This document shows, piece after piece, positions 35,295 to 46,938 of a stretch of DNA of 64,000 nucleotides. This DNA is from Pseudoscleropodium purum (taxonomy: Eukaryota > Streptophyta > Bryopsida > Hypnales > Brachytheciaceae): the NCBI GenBank assembly GCA_963969395.1, contig OZ017801.1:19721611-19785610 (forward strand). The letters are read 5' to 3'. The position numbers and the translations under genes are program-made. Numbering within the stretch: the stretch's first letter is position 1; each line of letters begins with the position of its first letter. A model generated the notes under the pieces. The model was given only the letters and a program-made list of their open reading frames with translations, ran no database searches and was not told where the DNA came from.

Positions 35295-38200
35295 TCACAC
35301 AATGAGGGCTTCATCGGCACTCTCCTTTTCGTCTTCAACCCTCGTCATGTCATCCTTGAAAAGAAGCTTCAGTGCAGGTAAGAGAGACGGCAATAAGGGC
35401 AAATCAGCTAAGTTGACACTCATCATATCAAATGCTATACATGTCCTGGAAGTGTAACTTTCATCAAACACTGGAATCTTAGGGTACCGTTGACTGAAGT
35501 GGGTTAGAATAGTGCGGTATACTCCAGCAGACACTCCTGTTTCGATGGCCTCTTTTGTCAAACTGTGTTTCTTTGCGTAAGCTTCTTCTGGCATGCTATC
35601 ATCAAAAGTAGCCTGCACATGCATGCAGAGTGTTTTCAATTAAACCCCTAAAAGCATGAGCTAAGCAACTGAAAGTTCACTTCGAAAGAGCATTGCAAAT
35701 TATAATAACTTCTTAAGTGTATTCTCACCATCCAATATTGTAGGCCATACTTTCAAACTTCCAGTCAGTGGTGATTTTTCAGAAGTTTCTTTAACTGTTT
35801 TTCTGAGGTGAACCTCAAAGATTGACATGTGATGTGATGAGCTCCTTTCAAACATGCCGATGGTGCAATATTCTAGTTTTCATATTACCAATTTTTTAAC
35901 GCGTTCAAATTCTTTTGGCATTTCATCGGAGGCTTTGGATGCGTAACGGGCAATCTTTTAGTTTTAAAATCACCCCTTCATCGAATGGTACGTTTAAAGA
36001 ACACCTTAGAAGCATCCTAAATTATTCATTTCGACACCATTGGCCACTGCTGGAAGCAGCTACGTTTGTTTTTTTAGACACTTACGAGTGGAAAGGTATC
36101 TGCATTAGTACGAAATTCCAGAGCTGCAATGTACATTAACTACCATACAAGCATGTGAGCAAAATTAAGAGTGACTGGCAGCAAGTAGTTACCTCGTGTA
36201 TAAGCACTGTAGCACCCTCAGAGGCATCCACAAGAGCGTCGCATGGTCGAGTGTCACCAGAGTAGACTACCTTCCATCCCGGTCTTCTAGATCCATCGGG
36301 CTGAGTCTGGGTGATTGATTCTATAACCACTCCGTACGCATGGGGACAGTGTACAACCGGAACACTTGTAACTCCAACAAGTCCTAACGCAGACAAGGTC
36401 TCCTTCAATTTGTCTCGCCCAGACCAGTCTATTCCATCTCGCAAGTTTGCCCCTGGTAGAAGCCAGTAGTTTCGCATCTGTCCTTTCTTGGGCGACGTTT
36501 TACTGTTAGGAGACAATCTTCTTATAAGTCCAACTCCTGAATTTGTCGAGAGAGCAGCAATTTCCCTCTCTGGACTCCTGTCATTTCCTGAGCTTCTTGA
36601 CAAGGAACTCTCGTAATTAGTATCCTCTTTACCGCTTTCAATCTCAGCTTTCTCAATCTCAGCTTCCTCAACCTCAGCAATGTCATCCGCATCATATGTA
36701 GTTTGGCTACAATCTAGAAATTCCATACCTAAATCTTCAAGCTGGCCATACGCATCAAGGAAGCGCTTCAGCTGCTTGGGACCCACAACTAAAACAGGTA
36801 CAAAATCCCCTCTGCTTTCTAAAATAGTCTTCCGCACAGAGAGAATTCTAGCAAGCCCCGTATGATGGTCGGCATGAATGTGAGATATCCACACAAGTTT
36901 AAGACCTGCCAGGACATCATCAGCTCCTTGAGGTCCAAACCTGGTCCATGAGGCATTAAAATATCAATCAGATACATCCCAAGTTAAAAATTGTGAGAAA
37001 CTTGTAACAGAGCCGGCGTTCAACCTATGGATATGATTCTGAACGGCGAGTGTAAGCGACAGTTGAAGCAAGGCAGTACCTTCGTTTCAGCTGGGCGTAA
37101 GTTCCCTCTCCGCAATCTAGCATAACACCACCTCGTTCAAAGAGGTGAACATAAATGGCACTAACATTCCGATATTTTGATGGCTGAGATGAACCAGTAC
37201 CCAGAAACACCATCTCCATTTCTTCCCTGGTTACTCCCTGCAGACAAGGAGGCATGTCTTCCAGATCATTGTTGTTTTCAGTAGTAGATTCCGGTCCTGT
37301 AACAGTTACCTGCCTTACATCATATGACTCCTTGCTCAATTTCATACCGGAGGAAGATGGAGCAGTAATGTCGGTATTAGAAACAGGGGCAGCTTCCACT
37401 AACCAAGGCTCTTCACAATAGTACTTCACATCTTCACCCTTGCCCATCGAGGCATCTGCAGTGATTGATTCGGTTGGCGTGGGATTCCAGAGATCCGAAA
37501 TTTCCTGGGATGCTCCAAGAAGCTCAGGTATGTCAATAACCAGCTGTTCTTGAATCTTCTCCATGCTAAATGGCTCAGGCACAGCTGAACGGTCGAAGCC
37601 AAGGTTTGACAATGGTCGCAAACGAAACTGACACACAAGCAGTGTCAATACCAAATGTAAGTAGAGGACAGGCCTCGTCATTTACACCTTCTAACCTACA
37701 AGGAGGTAAGAGAACATGAGGTACAGTCCAAGCTTCACTCGTCCAACAGGCAGCGGCAACTTACACGAGAGTGTTCCTAAGTCACGAGGACAAGAGACCT
37801 ATCCACACAAGCACGGTTCACAAACTATTGCCTCCAACTATTGCCGCAAACGGTATATCAATTTGAGCCAGACTTGATGACCTCTCTACCATCTCCGGAA
37901 CTACAAACCATTTAGTATGAACATAAAGGAGAAAATAACTATAGTAAACAAACGCATAATACCTTCAGTAAGTTCTCAGCAACAGAAACTAGGTCGGCTG
38001 CTGAACCCTTGTCCTGCAGCAAACATCAAACAAGATTACTGATTGCGAACACCAGATATAAGCACGAGCGTGTTCACAGGACACTAATTGTAGTACTAAG
38101 CACTTACACTCATCGTCGGTCGCATCACAACATTCCTAATTTACATAGGAAACAAGCATTCACACCTCAAATAACACTTCACTGACAAACACAAAACACC

Positions 38201-41200
38201 TAAGCTACTACGCAAAACAAAAACGCACATTTCGTCATACAAAAGCATCAACGACATCGACAACTATAGAAGCCATTCAATTACAGGCCTTCAAATGTAC
38301 CTTCGTGTCCAGAATCTGATCTCTGTGCTTGCCCGGTTGCAAGCCTGACACAGGAAACACTTGTGGACAAATGCGATTCAAGCGTGACACAACTCGTGCA
38401 CTGGCCTTCAGAACTGGCTGGGACATGTCCAGGCTGCCAATCAAACGAGCTACGATCAACATTGGATCTTTACGAATTACGAAAGTCGTCACGACTGAAT
38501 TTAAGTTAGCAAAATCAACACAAAGGCTCACACGAACATCTGACGTCTTGGATACTCTAAATCGTTAAGTGTTATGTCATCTAAATGTCTCCAGGCGAAA
38601 CTACTCACGTGCCATGGCCAGCCATCACGTGTTGCGCACCACCAAACCGCGACATCCAGCTTTGGTACTCGGGGAGTCCACAAACGGAAGCGGGGCCAAT
38701 ATGCACTACGAGGGTGACTTGCTTAGATGGTATCCCGACATTCGGCTCTTGGAAACTGCAAAGCACTGGATTCGAGAGTAATGCTGGCATATATTCAGCG
38801 GTTGGACAGTCAACAAGGATGAAGATAGGCCCAGGGGATGAAGGATCCAGCACATCCTCAGGATGCACCTGCACAATTCAAACACATTCTTAAATAGACG
38901 GAACCAACATGGACCAAGCGATACAACAGATCGAATTACTAAGATGAATCAAGAGAGAAAAGAAAATGGGGATAAAACGCCTCGAGTAAAGATTCAATGA
39001 CCCGTCAGCCCGTAACAGCACTCTCACTACAGGGCGAGAAAAATGCACAGTATAGTCTTCCATGCTTGTAGGCATGCCACAGTGATTCCTAGGCGCTCCA
39101 ATCTTTCAATCTAAACATTCAATGAAAAGGCAAAACTCCGGAATAGCAGGCTAACCATTGTTATTCCATCGCTCGACATGACGGATTTCCCCGATTGAAG
39201 TAGGCCATAGTGAGGTCCTGGTCGACTAAAGAACTTTCGAGCCTTTTCAATATCAAACCGACCCTTCACTTCTGGAAGTTCACAGACGTATACAACCGAC
39301 ACATCACGGCCCTCATCTGAAGATGAAGTCTCCGTGGCCGCTTGTTGTACTCGTGGCCGCTTTGCTCCTGTCAAAAAGACGCACTTCAGCACATACAAAT
39401 TTTCATGCTAACCAGGAGTTGATGCAACAGGGAAGCAGGAAAGATGCGAAACACAGCGAAGCTGACGGAAGCCAGTAGTAATGAGACCACGAACACAACT
39501 GCAATGGCGAGACCATGCAATTTCAAAAGTGACGAATGGGCAGACTAGACGGTATCGTATCAGAAATGATGAAAATTATACTTCAGAAACTACACCCTCC
39601 ACAGGCACCACTTTGGAATGAACTCCAGCATGGATCTACTAAACGACCCACTCAGGTGTAATATACCGCTGTAGTTCCAAGAGCAATATAGACACCGAAA
39701 TACTCACTCTTCTTGGCGCCAGGTCCATCGTTGTTTGATGATGTCCGCGGGCGTAATAAAACAGCAGTAATTTTCGCCACGTCATCTTCCAAAAGCACTT
39801 CAGACTGAGACTCAGTTCCATCGTCTGAAGAACCTACTGAACCACCGAAGCTATGGGTATGAACAACAGACGCACCCGGCACAAAAGTCCGCATGGCATC
39901 TACAAGATACTTAAGCTCCGACGGTCCCCACATATTGACCTGTCATCATAGAGGCACCCCATACAGATCTTTCAATCAAGGTGGCGCGAGGCCACACAGG
40001 TCCTTGATCAGATGCAAACGTCTGCAGACATCATACGAGAGGATGTTCAAACGTTCCACAGCATGAAAAATAACTAATGTAAGCTAACTCAAGCGAACAT
40101 ATTCATGAATCCACACAACCACAAGGTCGGAGAAGATGTCTCCAACACAAGAGTGAGTCATCTGCTTAAGCAAAATAAGGTCACGAACAAACGGGTGTAC
40201 ATAACACTTACCGCCATGCCAGCTTCTCCAATGCCTGCCAAGGTAAGTAAAAGACCTAAGAAAAACATTACACAAACACATGAATTAAACGATCCAAAGA
40301 AACAAACATTGCATAAGATTCCGATTGTTACCTTGCATAATGTTCTGTAAAAATACGAGGCCAAAATCGAACATATAAAGCATAACCAAGTGCATAATGA
40401 TGAAACTGCATCAAATACAGGGTTCCCTCACTAGCACTACCAGCTCAGGCCATTCTCGCAGAGATCCCCGAAAAGCAGGTAAGGGATCAAGTCATACACA
40501 TACCAGGCAGGCCACCAGCAGTTTCTGAGCAAACACGAGTAAGAAAAATGTGATCAATCTGCACAAAGAAGATGCAGTTTATCAATTAGGATTGCAGAAC
40601 GCCAAAGAAAACAGAGACATCCAAGGAATGGGATGTTCCGAATAAAAAATTCGATGGACTCGCATCAAAGAGCTAACGTGTGTAGAAAACAGAAAAGAGC
40701 CTGTGGAACCGAAATATCATACGAAGGCACTTAGAAGAAGAAACAACAAGAAGAAACCTACATGTCGCCAAATAACAGAAGAGAAAAAATGCCCACCCTC
40801 CCGGAGAAAAGTGAGGAAAGCTGCATGCCTTGGATAACTTGATTTTATGTTCTATGCAAAATCGCTGGAGCCCCTGGCAAGTCAGTCAACCAGCCGTGCA
40901 AATGTCAAAAAAGATAGTACGGTCACTGCAGCTAAAGCATTCTTCCTGTTGCTGAAGACAAACACTGCGGTTTCAAAGTGATCCACTGCATACAATCAGT
41001 TACTATGTACATTAACATGCTATTAACATTCATTCTTAGATAACTGACGGAAATAGCATTCTCAAAGTGATATATCCACTGCCTTAACGGCCGGCAACGT
41101 AACCCATAGGCCTGGACGTAGCTGAAACTTAGCACAACATGTGAGCCCCAAACCCCAGAATAGTAATAGCTCGTCTCACCTCTCCAGCATTAAAGATATA

Positions 41201-42797
41201 ACGCCGCTGATCAAAAAATAGAAGCACACAAGCTGATGTGTCGCCCGTGTCCATGCCTGTACCAAGAATCTGGAAATTACAAGTTTGACATCAGACCAGA
41301 CCAATTCAATACTCATTTCAGTACTAAAACATATGTTCACTTTCTAGCTAAACTCTGAAAGAACGGGCCTGTCACCAAGTTAGTCAGACAAAAACGATCC
41401 AAACAACGATCCGGTGCATTCTTCATATCTTCAGAAACCTCGAAACTCTTTCATTGAACAGTTCTTATCCTCTGCAGCATTATAGGATTACCCCTTTAAA
41501 GGATGGATTAGGGACAAGTCCAAATTTTCAAAACTGTGAATATGTATTATAGAATGAAACTTCGAATAATAATTTCAACATGACTTTTGAACAAAAATTG
41601 TAAAATATGACTTCTAGATCACATCCATAATCACTAAACAATATTTAATACTCAAAAGTTTTTTCAGAAATTGAAAGCTACTTGTGGATTGATTATTAGT
41701 AATTTTCACAAGAATTTTTTACCTTCAATTGTAAAATGTTAAATTGCAAGTATCGTGATCTTTTATTAATCATATTTTACGACTTATTTGTTTATTTATG
41801 AGTGTTAATTCAAGTCGTTTCAGAAGGGTCATTTCTTCACTGTCAAAGTTACCTTTTTGAGGTGAAGCCTTTAAAGTATAGGATATTTACGTAACAAAGT
41901 TTTGTAGGAGGAAATACCCAAGATCCTGTCTATTTGACAAATGCTTGCGTTTATCCGTAGTTAAAAATTTGAAACCTGGTCCTGGGGTGTTAACGGTAAT
42001 GCCTAGGAGCACAGGTATCAGAGGCACTAAATTGTTTTCTCTCGACTTTAAACCCCCAAGTGCCCGCATGGCCCCAAATGGTCGCCAAATCATGATAACA
42101 AAGTGAGTATATAGAATGCAAGCGCGTGGAGTGCTGAAGATGTGAATTCGTACCTGCACAAAGCTGATTGTGCTACTGGGATTCGTCATTACATTCCGCA
42201 GTGACAATTTCTTAGGTCCAACTGGTTTTTCCTTCTTTCCCATATCTGGAACAATAGCTTGCTCTGTTCGCGGAGCTTGCTTGGTGTAGGGACGACGAGA
42301 GCCTCCCGATCTTCCTTCTCGTAGTCCGGCAGTTTCCAACTGCTCTTTTCTTACACCATTCAATACCTATACGTTTAATGAACATTCAACTTTGGAATTG
42401 GTCATTCCGAAAGGCGCTACTTTTGACAACACTCCGATTGAATCAATAATTACAATAAAATTAATATTAAAATAACACAAGAAATTTCAAAAACACTTCT
42501 TGTACACAAAAAATACGCCACTTCAGACTCCTGATTACACAGCGTTCTGCAAGGCAATCTATTCATAAAAATATATAACTGCATACATTCCTCGCGCAAG
42601 ATATTCGTACGCACCTGTAAGCTCAAAGGCTGTGTCGAAGAGCGAAGTCTATCAAACAACGACGAAGAACTCAAAAACAAACTACTTGCGCGAAATTGAG
42701 CGCACGCTTGAAGACTCGACGGAAAAGGAGGACGGAAGCCCGAGAGGGAGGGGACGGGGAAATGCCAGCGCTGCAAGATGGGCCTCGGAAACGACAT
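35295..42797 (-). CDS. Long-form tRNase Z (ELAC2-like tRNA 3' endonuclease), organelle-targeted
   Basis: Removes the 3' trailer from precursor tRNAs. Fourteen exons on the minus strand: 42797-42615, 42366-42154, 41269-41180, 40873-40829, 40558-40504, 40255-40212, 39939-39708, 39367-39156, 38868-38609, 38433-38301, 38013-37963, 37627-37080, 36940-36193 and 35612-35295. All phases agree (3132 nt, 1043 aa). Residues 1-61 are Ser/Arg/Pro-rich with no acidic residue before Asp49, a likely organellar transit peptide. The N-terminal, catalytically degenerate half has [31 protein letters not shown] and WGPSELKYL. The C-terminal half has [16 protein letters not shown] (about 647), the metal motif [10 protein letters not shown] (about 708), [16 protein letters not shown], and HEAT formed across the last splice junction (IHE|ATFDD), followed by [10 protein letters not shown]. 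It therefore looks active. Between the metal motif and HCPHAYG is an acidic Glu/Ala-rich insert. Intron 4 begins with GC instead of GT. Confidence 0.95.
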
Positions 42798-42911
42798 GGG
42801 AGAAGTGGCAGGGACTCCGGAAGTCCGTGCAGTTCACAGAGGTTTAGCTATGGCGGACCGCACCTGCACAGGCTTCGACGACGGGGTTTAGGGTTTGGGG
42901 AATTAAAGGCA
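42798..42911 (-). promoter_or_regulatory. RNase Z proximal leader with telo-box
   Basis: Short stretch between the RNase Z start codon and the inverted leader duplication. On the minus strand it contains ccaaaccctaaacccc (near 42883-42898), a telo-box-like motif common near plant transcription starts. Confidence 0.45.
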
Positions 42912-43829
42912 AATCCCGAATCGTCCTAGTTGGCAGTACATGCAAATAACGAAATTTGACCAAAACCTCAATCAATGGGCCACCGACGCTTCACGGCGAA
43001 AAAATGGGATTCAGGAAAGTCCGTTCTGCTACCACCTCACTGGAACCCTAAATTCTGGAACCAGGAAATCCTACAGGCGAAACATTCAAAAGGCTCGCAT
43101 AACTAACAGGATTCACAGAGAGAAACTCCTCCACCTTCCAATACCGTCTCAGCTCAAAATTAAAAACGAAAGTAACAGACTCACCAATGCAGCAAAGAAA
43201 ATCAACAAATCGAAAAGTACGAGTTCCCAGGGAATGCATATAATAAATTACACCAATGTCTCGCCATTCCGACAACGCCAGTTCCACCAAAATAAACAAT
43301 GCACACTAAAAATACTACGATAGCCGACGATTTCTCTTCTTCCCAATCTCGCCACCAACATACTACCGACACGTCAGAGATAGCAGGCTGCAAAGCTCCC
43401 ACGACAAATGAACTCCATGTATTAACCTACATGCCAATACATAACTTGGAACGCATTCTTTCGCTACAACATTATTCTTTTCCTCCGAAGTCTACATCCA
43501 CATTCTCCGAATGAAAATCTCGAAACGCACCTTCATAATCCAAAGCTCGAAACTCCCGGGTCCGCCGCTCAATGAAAGGCAAACCAACACCAAACCCTGC
43601 CGCATAAAACTTATCCACCGCAATAAAATCTCACGGCGACGAAGTGATACAAAAATTCACGGCGATTTCTCCACGAAAAGCAAAGGGAGGAGACATCCTG
43701 GAAACAAAATTGGCGCGCAGGTGGAGCATGCAAAAGAAAGAGAAAATCGAGAGGGGAACGAGTGAGCCGGAGAGGCTGTGCTCGCTCCACTTTCGGTTTA
43801 GCGAGGCGTCGAGGGCGAGAGAGGGAGCT
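42912..43829. repeat. Left arm of 918-bp inverted leader duplication
   Basis: Nearly identical, in inverted orientation, to 50000-50917. It runs from 'aatcccgaatcgtcctagtt' to 'gaggcgtcgagggcgagaga'. Here it lies just upstream of RNase Z; there it lies upstream of the HUB ligase. In both places it has the same orientation relative to its gene. Apparent open frames in it (for example 42940-43323) are repeated in the other arm and I regard them as non-coding shadows. Confidence 0.9.
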
Positions 43830-45077
43830 ATTTTGACCCCTCGAAATGAAAATTTCCATTCCATTACAAAAAAAAATAGCCAACATCTTTTGGCTGTAGC
43901 CATTTGGTAACAAATGGTGCATAAAAAAAACATTGCTTTGAACTCGTGCATATGTTTTCACTAAGCTTACAAATGTTATCATACATTTGGGTCAACATAC
44001 ATTTGGGTCAGATTCATTACATTCTATATAAAATCATTTCTTTGGGGGTTGAATTATCTTTCATTAAATGAATTTAGAATTTTTGGAATTTCATTTCACA
44101 AGATTTAGAATATTTTATGACCTTTAGAAATAGGGTCCTAATAACTTAGTAAATTAGAAAAAGGACTAGTTAAGTTCCAATCCCTTTCAATGTCAGAATC
44201 TATGAACCTTGGTCATCGCTCCTATCGATTGCGCAATCCGATCTTGTCAATTATTCATCAAAACACTCATGATATGGAACCTAGTTGGCTTCAAATATGA
44301 TTACAAAATATTCCCAGATCACATAACTCCTTAGTTATTAATCACAATGCACAATACCAATGAACTCAACATATAAGAATTTACTACAGAGTCATGCTAT
44401 TGCCAACGAGATCAACTTCATTGCATTATAGAAAATGTCGCGTGAGGAACAACCCTCCTCCCATGGGATTTAAAGAAGACAAAAGAACTAACCGTTAAGA
44501 CTAACCATTTAGGTAACTGTAACTATTAGGAACACACTAGTTCATAACATTCAATGAATACAATCTCATGGATTTTGTAGATTTTTTACATTTATAAAGT
44601 CATCGCCTTGGTAAATACATTATTTTTCATTGAGTTTTTTCTGACGATTCAAATTCTTCTCATCAATATTTTCTACAAATTTCAATTATGCCATGTTACA
44701 ATTTCTGGAAATTTCATTGCATGCCATATATAATTACATTTTGAATTATTTTTTAAAGAATCTGACCAAGCGTAGGGTACTCTCTTCCTTCCAGATCCCC
44801 AATGCACCAGACCTCGGGCTTGGGCAATGGGCATCGGTTACCGTGGCCCCTGCCTCGACAATATTTTTTTCCCATCAATTTTTTTATGCTGAGTGCCGTA
44901 TTATTCGTCTGAAGGGAACCTCAATTGGGACCTGGATTTCAGCGGAATCACGGGACTCCTCGACTTGCGTGAAAGGAGAACCCAATCGCAGGCGAAGAAA
45001 CACTCCCCCCCCCCCCATCGCCATAGCCCAAGCTCTCTCCCTCCTCGCATCGCATTCTACTTCCGTTTCTCGCCACC
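43830..45077. other. AT-rich spacer and QCR7 upstream region
   Basis: AT-rich sequence with no gene. The last about 300 bp become GC-richer and contain a run of 12 C (45005-45016) in what is probably the QCR7 5' leader. Confidence 0.5.
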
Positions 45078-46938
45078 ATGGCTACCAAACAAGCCTTGCA
45101 GAAGGCGCTGGAACCCATGTGGAATTGGGCCTCTCGTCGATACCAAGCTGCCGTTGCAAGGGAGCTCAAGAAATACGGTCCGTTGCTCTCCCCAGTGCTA
45201 AACCCTAATTCCTTTCGTAATATCCGTCATCTCATTCTTTAGCCTGTGTGATAGAGAATTTTTAATTGATGTTTTGGGGTTCCAGGGTTGCGATACGATG
45301 ACTTGTACGACGACATGTATGATTTGGATGTCAAGGAGGCTTTGAACCGGCTGCCGCAGCAAGAGGTGGACTACCGCAATCAGCGACTGAAGCGGGCCAT
45401 GGACTGCTCGATGAAGCATCATTACTTGCCCAAGGACTTGCAGGTTCTTTTCGCTGGTTCTTTGCACTTCTTGACAAGCATTTGGAGTAGGGAGAGGCGT
45501 ACTGGACCATTGGGATGAAGAATTTCATGCATCTGTTTGAGATTTGGGAAGTGTTTTGTCTTGAAGTGTGTTGGTTTTCATGCATTTTGAATTTTTTGTA
45601 ACTCTGTTAAAATTCCTGAATGTTTCATCCTTTGGAAGAAATGCTCCATATGGATTTGATACGAGATTGATCACTGAATTCGAGTTAGTTGTGGAGTGCA
45701 ACTTCAGTTTCCGTTCTGTTCGTTTTATTTCGGGAGCTTCTTAGGGTAGATTGCCGATCCCAAGCACCGGATTTGCAATTGTTAAGTTTCTGTATGGTCG
45801 TTCTTGTCGTCTTGCAATGCCAAAATAGGTTAGAACAGGAGGGGATAAACTTTTTCACAGCTCTAGTGAACTTGGGACTGCTGTACTGTTCACCTGTAAT
45901 GAGCGCAGTACGTACTTATAGATACTGTAAAGAAAATGGGTGTATCGTCATGGATTCGTGTCCTGTTTCAACTTTAGACGGTCGCCTTTCTTCATATTCC
46001 ATGATGGTTCTCTGGCCTCTTGGTGTACCGGTAGTTTCGTGAAGGAAAGCTAGCGGTGCTCATCAGGCCGCAAATTGCTGTTACCATGTAGAACTGTAAA
46101 CGTTGTGCCCCAGCATGTGATGCGGTGGGTTGCAAGCCCTTAAAGAGCCTTCTTTTGTTTTGCTGATCAGAGTTATTTCTATGATTTCTGTGATGAATTC
46201 TAAATCAAGCATTGGACTGGATGAGAATTACCTAAAGCATTGAGATTTGGGGCTAGTTTGTTCTATAGAACTCTTGACTACAGGGTTCTTCCTCCAGACC
46301 CGACGCTCAGGAGATTAAGAAGATCCCTGATTCCAATTTAGGGTGCTTTGGAAGATCACAATCCCTACAGAGTGGAGCAAGTAGGGTTTGTGAAAAATCC
46401 AGAATAATTGTTTAGACTTTGTAGGAACTAAGTTTACGAAATAGGGACTCTTGCGAGATGCTCTCATGGTTTTCTATTTACAACAGGTTCCTCTAAACTC
46501 AAGATGGCTCTGTTTCCTTCCATACCCTATAGTACATTGGGTATGCGTGGCAGGTCCTTTATACTATTTATCCTCCAATTTACTGTGGTAAATGCCAATT
46601 TGAGTATCAGACAATGAAAAGGAGGAAAATGATTTGAAGTGTTGACCTCAGAACTCAAACCTTGCATTTTATTCGACTTATATTGTTTTGGTTTGTTTGC
46701 AGGCGAAGCAAACTCCTTATGAGCCCTACTTGCAAGATGCTTTGCAACTGGTGAGTGTTTCTTAGTTGTTTTGGTTGGCATTCCTACTGCTGAATATAAA
46801 GAATGGTTCACGGTTTATAGTTCAGTTTGGAAATTAGTTGCAAGTCGCTTATTCTTTTTCTCAATGCAGGTAAAGGAAGAACGAAGGGAACATGCAGAGT
46901 TGGGTTCCGATCTTCCGTATACCCGTTCTTTACCTTGA
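45078..46938 (+). CDS. QCR7: Cytochrome b-c1 complex subunit 7 (14 kDa, QCR7/UQCRB family)
   Basis: Small matrix-facing subunit of mitochondrial complex III that binds cytochrome b. Four exons: 45078-45177, 45286-45443, 46703-46750 and 46870-46938 (375 nt, 124 aa), phases consistent. Diagnostic sequence: GLRYDDLYDD, ALNRLPQQEVDYRNQRLKRA, HHYLPKDLQ, then PYEPYLQDAL and VKEERREHAEL. The length matches the plant protein. The start codon lies in an excellent context (gccaccatggc). As usual for this subunit there is no cleavable presequence. Intron 2 is unusually long (1.26 kb) and holds a diverged repeat. Confidence 0.95.

Noticed and set aside
43511..43910. Overlapping open frames repeated at 49832-50315
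   Set aside because: Open on several frames and both strands within the inverted leader duplication. Conserved only because the duplication is recent.
45689..46042. 117-codon open frame in QCR7 intron 2
   Set aside because: Lies inside an intron whose flanking exons join cleanly. Cys/Leu-rich translation with no family resemblance.
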